64,000 bases of DNA from Pseudolabrys sp. (GTDB lineage: Bacteria > Pseudomonadota > Alphaproteobacteria > Rhizobiales > Xanthobacteraceae). The notes under the pieces are model-generated. The model was given only the letters and a program-made list of their open reading frames with translations. It did no database searches and was not told the origin of the DNA. The translations under genes were made by a program, and so were the position numbers. Each line of letters begins with the position of its first letter. Position 1 is the stretch's first letter. Shown one piece after another: positions 34,479 to 43,685 of this stretch. The stretch lies in the NCBI GenBank assembly GCA_026125895.1, contig JAHCKG010000020.1:25953-89952 (forward strand). Reading direction: 5' to 3'.

Positions 34479-35501
34479 ATGTTGTTTCCAGCGACCATCG
34501 CGGGCAGCCTGCCCAAGCCGTCCTGGCTCGCCGAGCCCGACAAGCTGTGGCCGAAGTGGCGGCTCGACGGCGCCGACCTCGCGCAGGGCAAGCTCGACGC
34601 GACGCTGCTGATGCTCAAGCTGCAGGAAGACGCCGGCATCGACGTCGTGTGCGACGGCGAGATGTCGCGCCAGCATTTCGTCCACGGCTTTCTCGAATAT
34701 GTCGACGGCATCGACACCCAGAACAAGGTCGAAATGGGCATCCGCGCCGACCGCTATAAGGCGATGGTGCCGGTGGTGCGCGGCAAGCTGACCTTGAAGG
34801 GCCGCGTCCACGAGGCGGAAGCCCGCTTTGCCCGCGCCCATACAAAGCACCAGTTGAAGATCACCATGCCCGGCCCGATGACGATTTCCGACACGATTGC
34901 GGATGCGCATTACGGCGACAAGGTGAAAATGGCTTTCGCCTTCGCCGATCTCCTGAATCAGGAAGCCAGGGCGCTGGAGAAGGACGGCGTCGATGTCATC
35001 CAGATCGACGAACCGGCTTTCAACGTCTTCATGGACGAAGTGTCGACCTGGGGCATCGAGGCGCTGCATCGCGCCATCGACGGCCTGAAGTGCACCACCG
35101 CCGTGCACATCTGCTATGGCTACGGCATCAAGGCCAATATTGATTGGAAGAACTCGCTCGGCGAAGAATGGCGGCAGTACGAAAAGATCTTCCCCGCTCT
35201 GGCGAAAAGCCGCGTCGATCAGATCTCTCTCGAGGCCATCAATTCGCGGGTGCCGCTCAACCTGTTGTCGCTGCTCGAGGGCAAGGATCTGCTGGTCGGC
35301 GTCATCGACGTAGCCACCGACATCGTCGAGACGCCGGACAAGGTGGCTTCGGTCATCGCCGACGTCATGAAATACGTGCCGAAGGAGCGCATCGTCTGCT
35401 CGACCAATTGCGGCATGGCGCCGATGCATCGCCACATCGCCGAGGCCAAGCTCAAGGCGCTGGGCGACGGCGCCAAGCTGGCAAGGCAGAAATTCGCCTA
35501 G
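34479..35501 (+). CDS. Stand-alone MetE catalytic domain (methyltransferase)
   Basis: 340 residues matching only the C-terminal catalytic half of cobalamin-independent methionine synthase. The zinc ligands are kept: His and Cys in VHICYGYG (about 209-213), Glu in QISLEAINSR (about 249) and Cys in RIVCSTNCGM (about 310). The homocysteine-binding Asp and Glu appear in IQIDEPAF. The N-terminal folate domain of full MetE (about 750 residues) is absent. Such core-MetE proteins can use other methyl donors. ATG 34479 follows GGAGG; an upstream start at 34437 is less likely. Donor and acceptor are unproven. Confidence 0.88.
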   Translation: MLFPATIAGSLPKPSWLAEPDKLWPKWRLDGADLAQGKLDATLLMLKLQEDAGIDVVCDGEMSRQHFVHGFLEYVDGIDTQNKVEMGIRADRYKAMVPVVRGKLTLKGRVHEAEARFARAHTKHQLKITMPGPMTISDTIADAHYGDKVKMAFAFADLLNQEARALEKDGVDVIQIDEPAFNVFMDEVSTWGIEALHRAIDGLKCTTAVHICYGYGIKANIDWKNSLGEEWRQYEKIFPALAKSRVDQISLEAINSRVPLNLLSLLEGKDLLVGVIDVATDIVETPDKVASVIADVMKYVPKERIVCSTNCGMAPMHRHIAEAKLKALGDGAKLARQKFA

Positions 35502-35602
35502 CGTCGTTCCCGCGAAGGCGGCGCGACAGCCCCTTGATCCACATCAATAACCCGGCGCGCACCCGTCATAGCCTCCTCGCGTCACTCGTCGAGGAGCCAA
35601 TC

Positions 35603-35797
35603 ATGACCGCCAATGTTGGAATGCTGGACCGCGTCGCGCGTATCGTCGTCGGCATCGCGCTGATTGCCTTCGCGCTCGGCTATATCGCGCCGGGCACAAG
35701 CTGGGCCTGGGTCGGCTGGATCGGCGTGGTGCCGCTGCTCACCGCGGTGTTCGGCACCTGCCCGCTGTACAGCATGGTAGGTTGTTCGACGAAGTAG
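35603..35797 (+). CDS. DUF2892 (YgaP-type) small membrane protein
   Basis: 64 residues: MTANVGMLDRVARIVVGIALIAFALGYI starts with the typical N-VG-x-DR-x-x-R signature, then two helices (VVGIALIAFALGYIAP and WVGWIGVVPLLTAVFG), then CPLYSMVGCSTK. This matches stand-alone versions of the YgaP membrane domain, which in other bacteria is fused to a rhodanese. Start ATG 35603 with GAGGAG upstream. Lies 100 nt after the MetE-like gene. Confidence 0.85.
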   Translation: MTANVGMLDRVARIVVGIALIAFALGYIAPGTSWAWVGWIGVVPLLTAVFGTCPLYSMVGCSTK

Positions 35798-35809
35798 GCT
35801 CGATCGCTT

Positions 35810-35879
35810 GTAGCCCGGATGAGCGCAGCGAAATCCGGGAACGGTAGTCCCGGGTTACGCTTCGCTCCACCCGGGCTAC
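35810..35879. repeat. REP-like palindromic repeat (GTAGCCCGGATGAGCG type)
   Basis: Starts GTAGCCCGGATGAGCGCAGC and ends CTTCGCTCCACCCGGGCTAC, forming a long imperfect hairpin. A second copy with the same ends lies at 57998-58077. Intergenic, between the convergent DUF2892 gene and csoR; it can act as a bidirectional transcription stop. Confidence 0.88.
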
Positions 35880-35888
35880 GGCCTCGCT

Positions 35889-36200
35889 CTATCGCCCCGC
35901 CCGTCCCATCACATCCATCAACTCCGCGACCTTCCGGCGCTGGTCCGCCTTGTCGCCGGAGGCGATGGCGTGTTCGACACAATGCGCGACGTGCTCGCGC
36001 AGGATTTCCTCTTCCACCTTGCGCAGGGCGGCGCGCGCCGCCGCGATCTGCGTGACGATGTCGATGCAGTAGCGGTCTTCCTCGACCATGCGCGCGATGC
36101 CGCGCACCTGGCCCTCGAGCCGGCCGAGACGCCTGAGCGTATCGGCCTTGTGCGCCGCTGTGCGGCTGGTAGCGGGATCGGGCTTGCTGTCCTTTGCCAT
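35889..36200 (-). CDS. csoR: CsoR-family copper-sensing repressor
   Basis: 103 residues, all-helical DUF156 repressor. The Cu(I) ligand set Cys-His-Cys is readable: DRYCIDIV (about 43) and EHVAHCVEHA (His about 69, Cys about 73). The core LRRLGRLEGQVRGIARM is the usual helix 1. It is transcribed divergently from copA, with 68 nt between the start codons. An operator-like palindrome sits in that gap. Copper binding should release DNA and derepress the ATPase gene. RcnR-like nickel/cobalt sensing is less likely from the ligands. Confidence 0.92.
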   Translation of the reverse strand: MAKDSKPDPATSRTAAHKADTLRRLGRLEGQVRGIARMVEEDRYCIDIVTQIAAARAALRKVEEEILREHVAHCVEHAIASGDKADQRRKVAELMDVMGRAGR

Positions 36201-36209
36201 AGGGTCTAT

Positions 36210-36226
36210 ATACCCCCCTAGGGTAT
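36210..36226. promoter_or_regulatory. CsoR operator between csoR and copA
   Basis: ATACCCCCCTAGGGTAT is an inverted repeat (ATACCC, 5-nt spacer, GGGTAT) of the G/C-tract type bound by CsoR proteins. It lies 10 nt upstream of the csoR ATG and about 42 nt upstream of the copA ATG, so it can control both. Confidence 0.75.
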
Positions 36227-36268
36227 TAGTTGCAAGTCGAAACGCGAAGCCGCGCCAGGACCGATAAA

Positions 36269-38656
36269 ATGACCGACCACACGCACCACCACGGCCACGA
36301 GCACAGCCATGCTGGCCACGATCACAGCCACCACGATCATGGCTCACACGATCATGCGCATGGCGCGGCCGGTGGCGGCATCATCGATCCCGTGTGCGGC
36401 ATGACGGTCGATCCGCACACCTCGACATTGCGCGCCGATTACCAGGGGCACACCTATTATTTCTGCAACCCGAGCTGCCGCACCAAATTCATCGCTGATC
36501 CGATGAAATATCTCGGCGAGCGTGCGCCGGAGCCTGTCGTCGAAGGCGCGATCTACACCTGCCCGATGCATCCGGAGATCCGCCAGGACGGCCCCGGCTC
36601 CTGCCCGATCTGCGGCATGGCGCTCGAGCCCGAAATCGCCACTGCCGAGAGCGGCCCCAATCCCGAACTCGCCGACATGTCGCGGCGCTTCTGGATCGGC
36701 CTCGCGCTGACGCTGCCCGTGTTCGCCCTCGAGATGGGCGCGCATATCGTCGGCGGTCACGGTTGGGTCGATCCGAAACTGTCAAGCTACATCCAGTTCG
36801 CTTTCGCCACGCCGGTCGTGCTGTGGGCCGGCTGGCCGTTCTTCGTGCGCGGCTGGCAGTCGCTGGTGACGCGCAACCTCAACATGTTCACCCTGATCGC
36901 GCTCGGCACCGGCGTCGCCTATGTCTACAGCCTCGTCGCCACTTTCGCGCCGGGCGTCTTCCCGGCGGCGTTCCGTGGCCACGGCGGCACCGTCGCTGTC
37001 TACTTCGAATCCGCGGCGGTCATCACCGTGCTGGTGCTGTTCGGCCAGGTGCTCGAACTGCGCGCGCGTGACGCGACCTCCGGCGCCATCAAGGCGCTGC
37101 TCGGCCTGGCGCCGAAGAATGCGCGGCGCATCAAGGACGATGGCAGCGACGAAGAAGTCTCGCTCGATGCCGTGCAGTCCGGCGACAAATTGCGCGTGCG
37201 CCCCGGCGACAAGGTGCCCGTGGACGGCACCGTGCTCGAGGGCCACTCCTCGGTCGACGAGTCCATGGTCACCGGCGAATCCATGCCGGTGAGCAAGCAG
37301 AAGGACGCGCGCGTCATCGGCGGCACCATCAACACCTCCGGCTCTTTCGTCATGCGCGCCGACAAGGTCGGCCGCGAAACCCTGCTGTCGCAGATCGTGC
37401 AAATGGTGGCGACAGCCCAGCGCTCGCGCGCGCCGATCCAGCGCCTCGCCGATCAGGTGGCCGGGTATTTCGTGCCGACGGTGATCGCCGTGGCGCTCAT
37501 CGCCTTCGGCGCCTGGGCGATGTTCGGGCCCGAGCCGCGGCTGTCCTACGGCCTCGTCGCCGCCGTGAGCGTGCTGATCATCGCCTGCCCCTGTGCGCTG
37601 GGTCTTGCCACGCCGATGTCGATCATGGTCGGCGTCGGTCGCGGCGCGCAGGCCGGCATTCTCATCAAGAACGCCGAAGCGCTGGAGCGGCTGGAGAAGA
37701 TCGACACGCTGGTGATCGACAAGACCGGCACGCTGACCGAAGGCAAGCCGAAGGTCGTCGCCGTGATCCCGGCCGAGGGCTTCGACGAGGCGCAGGTGCT
37801 GGGCATCGCCGCTTCCGTCGAGCGCGGCAGCGAGCATCCGCTCGCCGCGGCGATCGCCAAGGCGGCCGCCGAGAAGAACCTCGAGCTCGCCCCGGTGCGC
37901 GGCTTCGATGCGCCCGCCGGCAAGGGCGTCATCGGCATGGTGAGCGGCAAGCGCGTCGCGCTCGGCTCGCCGGCGTTCCTCAAAGAGCTCAACATCGACA
38001 GTTCGTCGCTGCACGAGGCCGCCGAAGAGCAGCGCAATGACGGCGCCACCGCCATCTTTCTCGCCGTCAACGGCAAGGTCGCCGGCGTCATCGCCATTGC
38101 CGATCCGGTGAAGGCGACCACCGCCGAGGCGCTCAAGGCGCTCGCCGAAGACAACATCCGCGTCGTCATGCTGACCGGCGACAACCGCACCACCGCGCAG
38201 GCGGTCGCCCGGCGGCTCGGCATCACGGAAGTCGAGGCCGAAGTGTTGCCCGATCAGAAGAGCGCGGTGATCGAGAAGCTGACGCGCGAGGGCCGCCACG
38301 TCGCCATGGCGGGCGATGGCGTCAACGATGCCCCTGCGCTTGCCGCCGCGCAGGTCGGCATCGCCATGGGCACCGGCTCAGACGTCGCCATCGAGAGCGC
38401 CGGCGTCACACTGCTCAAGGGCGATCTCCTTGGAATCGTCAAGGCGCGGACACTTTCCGCCGCGGTGATGTCGAATATCCGGCAGAACCTGTTCTTCGCC
38501 TTCCTCTATAATTCCGCGGGCGTACCGATTGCGGCCGGCATTCTTTATCCGGTTTTCGGTTTGCTGCTGTCGCCGATCATCGCCGCCACAGCAATGGCGC
38601 TTTCTTCGGTCAGCGTCGTCGGCAATGCCTTGCGGCTGCGCGCGCTCAAATTATAG
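36269..38656 (+). CDS. copA: Copper-exporting P1B-type ATPase with His-rich, YHS and HMBD N-terminus
   Basis: 795 residues. The N-terminus is histidine-rich (about residues 2-33), followed by a YHS domain ([13 protein letters not shown] and [10 protein letters not shown]) and a heavy-metal-binding domain (YTCPMHPEI to [11 protein letters not shown]). Next come the transmembrane helices, the TGE motif MVTGESMPV, the transport site [13 protein letters not shown], the phosphorylation motif [11 protein letters not shown], the SEHPLAAAI motif and [10 protein letters not shown]. The classical MxCxxC domain is replaced by the YHS/HMBD pair. It exports Cu(I), or Ag(I), from the cytoplasm. ATG 36269 begins [11 protein letters not shown]. 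Confidence 0.94.
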   Translation: MTDHTHHHGHEHSHAGHDHSHHDHGSHDHAHGAAGGGIIDPVCGMTVDPHTSTLRADYQGHTYYFCNPSCRTKFIADPMKYLGERAPEPVVEGAIYTCPMHPEIRQDGPGSCPICGMALEPEIATAESGPNPELADMSRRFWIGLALTLPVFALEMGAHIVGGHGWVDPKLSSYIQFAFATPVVLWAGWPFFVRGWQSLVTRNLNMFTLIALGTGVAYVYSLVATFAPGVFPAAFRGHGGTVAVYFESAAVITVLVLFGQVLELRARDATSGAIKALLGLAPKNARRIKDDGSDEEVSLDAVQSGDKLRVRPGDKVPVDGTVLEGHSSVDESMVTGESMPVSKQKDARVIGGTINTSGSFVMRADKVGRETLLSQIVQMVATAQRSRAPIQRLADQVAGYFVPTVIAVALIAFGAWAMFGPEPRLSYGLVAAVSVLIIACPCALGLATPMSIMVGVGRGAQAGILIKNAEALERLEKIDTLVIDKTGTLTEGKPKVVAVIPAEGFDEAQVLGIAASVERGSEHPLAAAIAKAAAEKNLELAPVRGFDAPAGKGVIGMVSGKRVALGSPAFLKELNIDSSSLHEAAEEQRNDGATAIFLAVNGKVAGVIAIADPVKATTAEALKALAEDNIRVVMLTGDNRTTAQAVARRLGITEVEAEVLPDQKSAVIEKLTREGRHVAMAGDGVNDAPALAAAQVGIAMGTGSDVAIESAGVTLLKGDLLGIVKARTLSAAVMSNIRQNLFFAFLYNSAGVPIAAGILYPVFGLLLSPIIAATAMALSSVSVVGNALRLRALKL

Positions 38657-38684
38657 AGTGCGCCGCAATTATAGGGATTGCTGA

Positions 38685-39668
38685 ATGCGATGGATGGCTG
38701 TGGCGCTGCTGGCGCTGTCTCCGGCGGCGCAGGCCGCCGAATGGCGCGTCGAGCATATCGACACGCCGGCGCGCGTCACCGCCATCGAGACCGTTGACGG
38801 CGCGCCGCGCGTCGATGCCGGCGGCCTGTGGTACAGCATCGATCTCTCCGGCCCGAAGGCCAAGCTCACCTTCATCGACACGCCGCGGCGGCAGCCGCCG
38901 CCGGAGAATGCCCTGCCCGACGGCCGTGTTGTTACCGGCACGCGCGACATTGCCCGCGTCTGGCTCGCCGCGCCGACCAAGCGTTACGATCACAACGTGC
39001 TCGGTGACGCCATTGAAGCTGGCAGCCTGATGATCGTCACTGCCGATGGCGCGAGTCACAGTGTCGCGCTTGGCGACGACGCCGTGTTCGAGGACCTGAC
39101 GCCGCGGCTCGCCGATCTCGACGGCGACGGCCGTGACGAGATCGTCGTCGTGAAATCCTATCTCGATCGCGGTTCGGCGATCGCGGTCGTTGCCTGGCGC
39201 GACGGCCGCTACAGCGTCGTTGCCGAGACACCGCCGCTCGGCGGTCCGCACCGGTGGGAAAATCCGGCCGGCATCGCCGACTTCAACGGCGACGGCAAGA
39301 TGGACATCGCCGTGTTGCGCCAGCCGCATGCCGTCGGCGCTCTCGAAGTGTGGACTTACGCCGACGGCCGCCTGCAACGCGGCCCTTCGCTCGACGGCTT
39401 CAGCAATCACATCGCCGGATCGCGTGCGCTCGGATTGAGCGCCGTCGCCGATTTCGACGGCGACGGAACGCCCGATCTCGTGCTGCCATCGCGCGATCAC
39501 GCGAGCCTGCGCATCGTCGCCTTCAAGCCGGTGCCGCAGGAGATCGCCAGCATCAAGCTGCCGTCCGATGCGCGCACCGATCTCGGCGTCATCAAGCGTG
39601 ACGGCACCGCGCCGGCCGTGCTGGCCGGTCTCGCCGACGGTTCGCTCGTCGTGATCCGCCGCGATTAA
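38685..39668 (+). CDS. Secreted FG-GAP/VCBS repeat protein
   Basis: 327 residues with a signal peptide (MAVALLALSPAAQAAEW). Three calcium-type FG-GAP motifs are visible: ADLDGDGRDEIVVV (about 145), ADFNGDGKMDIAVL (about 199) and ADFDGDGTPDLVLP (about 259). The fold is therefore a beta-propeller, probably periplasmic. It follows copA by 28 nt on the same strand and may be co-transcribed with it. A role in copper handling is not shown. Confidence 0.8.
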   Translation: MRWMAVALLALSPAAQAAEWRVEHIDTPARVTAIETVDGAPRVDAGGLWYSIDLSGPKAKLTFIDTPRRQPPPENALPDGRVVTGTRDIARVWLAAPTKRYDHNVLGDAIEAGSLMIVTADGASHSVALGDDAVFEDLTPRLADLDGDGRDEIVVVKSYLDRGSAIAVVAWRDGRYSVVAETPPLGGPHRWENPAGIADFNGDGKMDIAVLRQPHAVGALEVWTYADGRLQRGPSLDGFSNHIAGSRALGLSAVADFDGDGTPDLVLPSRDHASLRIVAFKPVPQEIASIKLPSDARTDLGVIKRDGTAPAVLAGLADGSLVVIRRD

Positions 39669-39677
39669 ACGCCGGCG

Positions 39678-39845
39678 TCAGAACACCGCGAGATATTTCA
39701 GCAGCGACAGCACGCCGATGATGATGATGATGATGCGCGCGATCTGCTTCGCCCGCCCGTCGATCGGCAGCATGTTGATGAGATAAAGTACCAGCACGAT
39801 CACCAGGAAGGTGATCAGGATGCTGATGAGCAGGCTGATGCCCAT
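39678..39845 (-). CDS. 55-residue membrane protein, Thivi_2564-like
   Basis: The frame starts MGISLLISILITFLVIVLVL and continues to YLINMLPIDGRAKQIARIII, with a second helix ending in LKYLAVF. Two membrane helices flank a short loop with PIDGRAKQIA. This layout matches the small Thivi_2564-type membrane proteins (helix, P-x-D-x-K/R loop, helix). A run of ATC codons at about 39709-39726 encodes poly-isoleucine. No function known. ATG 39845; convergent with the FG-GAP gene. Confidence 0.7.
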   Translation of the reverse strand: MGISLLISILITFLVIVLVLYLINMLPIDGRAKQIARIIIIIIGVLSLLKYLAVF

Positions 39846-39929
39846 AATGGCCCCCGTTCCAAGCCGCGGCAGTGCGGCGTCGGGCCAACAAGTTCCAGCC
39901 GCGAGAAAAGTTCCCGTCCGGAGTGGCGG

Positions 39930-40361
39930 CTAGCGCCCGCGGCGCTTCGGGGGCGGCGGCGGGGCGGCGGCCGGGGCCGCCGGCGCGGGCGGCTTGATCG
40001 TGCAGTTTTTGCCGGCCGCCTCGCGATTGATCTCGGCCAGATTGCCCTGCACCTGGCCGTATTCGCCGCGATAGGCGAGCAGCGACACCACGCCGCCGCC
40101 CGGCGACTTCTCGGCGTCGGCCATGGCCTGGCGCAGCACCTCGCGGCGGTTCACATAGTTGGCGGCGGCGGTGTTGAGCTGCTGACAGTCGAACAGGAAA
40201 TACTTGCCCGGCGCGACGAGGAAGGTGCCGAGCTTGTCCTCCTGCGGATTGCTCGAGCCGCAGGCCGACAGCAGCAGCGCCAGCGCCGGCACGGTGAGAA
40301 GGGTCGCGGTCTTTCTGCGCAGCGGTCGTTCGGTCACGCGTGTCGATCCGATGTTGGTCAT
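39930..40361 (-). CDS. Putative lipoprotein of unknown function
   Basis: 143 residues. The lipobox LLLSACGSS at about residue 30-38 follows a hydrophobic stretch, so the protein should be lipidated. The mature domain (DCQQLNTAAANYVNRREVLRQAMADAEK) is helical, and the C-terminal 25 residues are proline/alanine-rich (APAAPAAAPPPPPKRRGR). Two cysteines, in FLFDCQQL and GKNCTI, could pair. ATG 40361. It lies just downstream of tRNA-Leu on the same strand. Confidence 0.75.
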   Translation of the reverse strand: MTNIGSTRVTERPLRRKTATLLTVPALALLLSACGSSNPQEDKLGTFLVAPGKYFLFDCQQLNTAAANYVNRREVLRQAMADAEKSPGGGVVSLLAYRGEYGQVQGNLAEINREAAGKNCTIKPPAPAAPAAAPPPPPKRRGR

Positions 40362-40409
40362 GAGAAGCCCGAAGCGATAAAGACGCCAAAAGCGGCGCCT
40401 TCAAGGTGG

Positions 40410-40496
40410 TGGTGCGGACGGAGGGAGTCGAACCCTCACGGGCTTACGCCCAACGGATTTTAAGTCCGGTCTGTCTACCGGTTCCAGCACGTCCGC
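40410..40496 (-). tRNA. tRNA-Leu (UAA)
   Basis: 87 nt on the minus strand. Acceptor stem GCGGACG pairs with CGTCCGC, and the discriminator A and CCA are encoded. The anticodon loop reads CTTAAAA, giving anticodon UAA. The long variable arm (TGGGCGTAAGCCC) and the T arm (GAGGGTTCGACTCCCTC) confirm a type II leucine tRNA. Confidence 0.95.
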
Positions 40497-40552
40497 ACAT
40501 CTCGTCATCCGCCGTCACGGCGGATCACTCCGGCGCGGACGGCGACATCAAC

Positions 40553-40996
40553 TCACTTCAGTAATAAATCGCCCCACAGTTCGTCCCAGTCCTTGCCGGA
40601 GGGATCGGTCACGCGCCCGTCCTTCTCGTAGAACTTGTTCGGGATCTGGAAGATGGCGACGAAGGTGCCGCCGTTCGGCGACCACGCCGAATGCCGGCTG
40701 CCGGCCGGGCGCCAGACGAATTCGCCGGCCTTCACCTCGATGCCGGCGTCGGGGCCTTCCTTGTCGGCAAGCGAGCCATCGAGAATGTAGGTCTGTTCGA
40801 TCAGCACATGCTCGTGGTCGGGCAGTTCGGCGCCGGGGTCCATCTTGAACAGCAGCGTCGCCAGCCCGCTCTGCTTGTCCACCATCAGCGGCTTGGTGTA
40901 GCAGCCGGGAAAGCGCGTCGGCTGCCACGCCATGTCCTTGGGAGTGACGACGCGCGAGGCGAGATCCTGAGGGAGCTTTTGGGCGGCGGCAGCCAT
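40553..40996 (-). CDS. ChrR-like cupin domain protein
   Basis: 147 residues, single cupin. Motif 1 is [20 protein letters not shown] (about 73-92) with His-x-His and a downstream Glu, and motif 2 is [17 protein letters not shown] (about 110-126). These would bind a divalent metal. It resembles ChrR-type cupins but no ECF sigma factor is adjacent, so an anti-sigma role is not supported. ATG 40996. Divergent from ilvD. Confidence 0.85.
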   Translation of the reverse strand: MAAAAQKLPQDLASRVVTPKDMAWQPTRFPGCYTKPLMVDKQSGLATLLFKMDPGAELPDHEHVLIEQTYILDGSLADKEGPDAGIEVKAGEFVWRPAGSRHSAWSPNGGTFVAIFQIPNKFYEKDGRVTDPSGKDWDELWGDLLLK

Positions 40997-41201
40997 GGCC
41001 AGCGTCCTGGTGAAACGGGTGCACGATCCTAGCGCGCGAACGCCAGCGCCGCCAGCGCCGATCTGCGGTGCGTGGGACGCCCGGCAGCTCTGCCCGGATG
41101 GCCTTGCCAAAGACTTGCCAAGCCTCACGGAAGTGCTGCATGAAGTCCCGGATTCAGGAGCGAAAAGCGCGCCCATAACTCTGCCTATTCGAGGAAACGA
41201 C

Positions 41202-43043
41202 ATGCCGACCTACCGCTCCCGCACCACGACGCACGGCCGCAACATGGCAGGCGCCCGCGGCCTCTGGCGCGCCACCGGCATGAAGAACGAGGACTTCGGC
41301 AAGCCGATCATCGCGGTCGCCAATTCCTTCACCCAGTTCGTGCCCGGTCATGTCCACCTCAAGGATCTCGGGCAGCTCGTGGCGCGCGAAATCGAGTCCG
41401 CCGGCGGGGTCGCCAAGGAGTTCAACACCATCGCCGTCGACGACGGCATCGCCATGGGCCATGACGGCATGCTCTACAGCCTGCCGTCGCGCGAACTGAT
41501 CGCCGACAGCGTCGAATACATGGTCAACGCGCATTGCGCCGACGCGCTGGTCTGCATCTCCAACTGCGACAAGATCACGCCCGGCATGCTGATGGCCGCC
41601 TTGCGCCTCAACATCCCGACGGTCTTCGTCTCCGGCGGTCCGATGGAAGCCGGCAAGGTGACGCTGAAGGGCAAGGCCCGCGCCGTCGATCTGGTCGACG
41701 CCATGGTGGTCGCCGCCGACAGTTCGTACAGCGACGCCGATGTCGCGGCGATCGAGCGCTCGGCCTGCCCGACCTGCGGCTCCTGCTCCGGCATGTTCAC
41801 CGCCAACTCGATGAACTGCCTGACCGAGGCGCTCGGCCTCGCGCTGCCGGGCAACGGCTCGGTGCTCGCCACCCATGCCGACCGCAAGCGCCTGTTCGTC
41901 GAGGCCGGCCATCTCATCGTCGATCTGGCCCGCCGTCACTACGAGCAGGACGATGCCAGCGTGCTGCCGCGTGCCATCGCCAATTTCGACGCCTTCGAGA
42001 ACGCCATGACGCTCGACATCGCCATGGGCGGTTCGACCAATACCGTGCTGCATCTGCTCGCCGCCGCGCATGAAGGCGAAGTGCCGTTCACCATGAAGGA
42101 TATCGACCGGCTGTCGCGCCGCGTGCCGGTGCTGTGCAAGGTCGCGCCCTCCGTCGCCAACGTACATCTGGAAGATGTGCACCGCGCCGGTGGCGTCATG
42201 GGCATTCTCGGCGAACTCAATCGCGGCGGCCTCATTCATCCCAAGGTCGGCTCCGTCCACGCCGAGAGCCTGAAGAGCGCGCTGGCGCGCTGGGATGTCG
42301 TCACCGCATCGAGCGACAGTGTGCGCGAGTTCTACCGCGCGGCGCCGGGCGGCGTGCCGACGCAGACGGCGTTCAGCCAGGCCGAGCGCTACGACGACAT
42401 CGACACGAACCGCGAGACAGGCTGCATCCGTGACGTCGCGCATGCCTTCTCGCAGGACGGCGGCCTCGCCGTGCTCTACGGCAACCTCGCCACTGACGGC
42501 TGCATCGTCAAAACCGCGGGTGTCGATGAAGGCCTGATGACCTTCTCCGGCCCGGCGCGCATTTTCGAAAGCCAGGATGCCGCGGTCGATGGCATTCTCG
42601 GCGGCAAGATCGTCGCCGGCGATGTCGTGCTGATCCGTTACGAAGGCCCCAAGGGCGGGCCCGGCATGCAGGAGATGCTGTATCCGACCAGCTATCTGAA
42701 ATCGAAGGGCCTTGGCAAAGCCTGCGCCCTGATCACCGACGGCCGTTTCTCCGGTGGCTCATCGGGTCTGTCGATCGGCCACGTCTCGCCGGAAGCCGCC
42801 GAAGGCGGTCTGATCGGTCTCGTCGAGGACGGCGACATCATCCAGTTCGATATCCCAAACCGCCGCGTGCATCTCGACGTGCCGGAAGCCGAACTGACGA
42901 AGCGCCGCGCGGCGATGGAGGCGCGGGGTGCGGCGGCATGGCAGCCGGCGGCCAAGCGTCCGCGCAAGGTGACGACGGCGCTGCGTGCCTATGCGGCTTT
43001 CGCCACCAGCGCCGCACGCGGCGCCGTGCGCGTCGTCAAGTAA
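41202..43043 (+). CDS. ilvD: Dihydroxy-acid dehydratase
   Basis: 613 residues, the normal length. Dehydrates 2,3-dihydroxy acids in isoleucine and valine synthesis. Signatures: [20 protein letters not shown] at the start, [19 protein letters not shown] (about 120-138) with an iron-sulfur cysteine, [19 protein letters not shown] (about 189-207), and near the end [22 protein letters not shown]. The Cys positions indicate the [4Fe-4S] type found in enterobacterial IlvD. ATG 41202 follows GAGGAAA. Confidence 0.96.
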   Translation: MPTYRSRTTTHGRNMAGARGLWRATGMKNEDFGKPIIAVANSFTQFVPGHVHLKDLGQLVAREIESAGGVAKEFNTIAVDDGIAMGHDGMLYSLPSRELIADSVEYMVNAHCADALVCISNCDKITPGMLMAALRLNIPTVFVSGGPMEAGKVTLKGKARAVDLVDAMVVAADSSYSDADVAAIERSACPTCGSCSGMFTANSMNCLTEALGLALPGNGSVLATHADRKRLFVEAGHLIVDLARRHYEQDDASVLPRAIANFDAFENAMTLDIAMGGSTNTVLHLLAAAHEGEVPFTMKDIDRLSRRVPVLCKVAPSVANVHLEDVHRAGGVMGILGELNRGGLIHPKVGSVHAESLKSALARWDVVTASSDSVREFYRAAPGGVPTQTAFSQAERYDDIDTNRETGCIRDVAHAFSQDGGLAVLYGNLATDGCIVKTAGVDEGLMTFSGPARIFESQDAAVDGILGGKIVAGDVVLIRYEGPKGGPGMQEMLYPTSYLKSKGLGKACALITDGRFSGGSSGLSIGHVSPEAAEGGLIGLVEDGDIIQFDIPNRRVHLDVPEAELTKRRAAMEARGAAAWQPAAKRPRKVTTALRAYAAFATSAARGAVRVVK

Positions 43044-43050
43044 GCGGCGC

Positions 43051-43557
43051 TCAGTCGCCGCCGGCGCGGATCGGCGGCGCATAGGACAGCGCGGTGTCCC
43101 ACGGGAAGTAGATCCAGGTGTCCTGCGACACCTCGGTGATGAAGGTATCGACCAGCGGCCGGCCCATCGGCTTGGCGTAGACGGTGGCGAAATGCGCCGC
43201 CGGCAGGATGTCGCGCACCATGCGCGCGGTCTTTCCGGTATCGACGAGGTCGTCGATGATCAGCACGCCCTTGCCCTGCGCGCGCATCGACGTGATCTCC
43301 GGGCCGACGCCCTTCATCACCCGGATGTCGCCCTGGTTCTTGTAGTCGTGATAGCTGGCGATACACACGGTCTCGATGATGCGCACATTGAGCTCGCGCG
43401 CCACGATCGCCGCCGGCACCAGGCCGCCGCGGGTGATGCAGACGATGGCCTCGAACGGCCCGGCCTCGTGCAGCCGCCAGGTCAAGGCGCGGGTGTCGCG
43501 GTGAAACTGGTCCCAGGAGACGGGGAAGACTTTCTCAGGTCGCGGGGCGTCGCTCAT
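43051..43557 (-). CDS. gpt: Xanthine-guanine phosphoribosyltransferase
   Basis: 168 residues, purine salvage enzyme. [19 protein letters not shown] (about 35-53) is the pyrophosphate loop, and [20 protein letters not shown] (about 97-116) is the PRPP-binding motif. The C-terminal [16 protein letters not shown] is typical of Gpt rather than Hpt. ATG 43557. Convergent with ilvD, 7 nt apart. Confidence 0.94.
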   Translation of the reverse strand: MSDAPRPEKVFPVSWDQFHRDTRALTWRLHEAGPFEAIVCITRGGLVPAAIVARELNVRIIETVCIASYHDYKNQGDIRVMKGVGPEITSMRAQGKGVLIIDDLVDTGKTARMVRDILPAAHFATVYAKPMGRPLVDTFITEVSQDTWIYFPWDTALSYAPPIRAGGD

Positions 43558-43685
43558 GCTTCGCTCTTGGCATCGCTTTGTTGATGACGGGCAGATGCCG
43601 GTTCTAGCCCACTTTGCCGCGAAGTCGAACGGGCGCGGCGCGCCATCCCCATGCTTCGTCGGAACCCGGGGCGGCCGCGCGCCGC

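Noticed and set aside
32898-35435. 845-codon leftward frame
   Set aside because: It runs opposite the zinc-finger, monooxygenase and MetE-like genes. Its composition is Arg/Ala/Asp-rich and it has no domain, while three opposite genes carry full motifs.
40553-40996. Anti-sigma factor ChrR reading of the cupin protein
   Set aside because: The cupin motif fits, but no ECF sigma factor or zinc anti-sigma domain is present, so only cupin is called.
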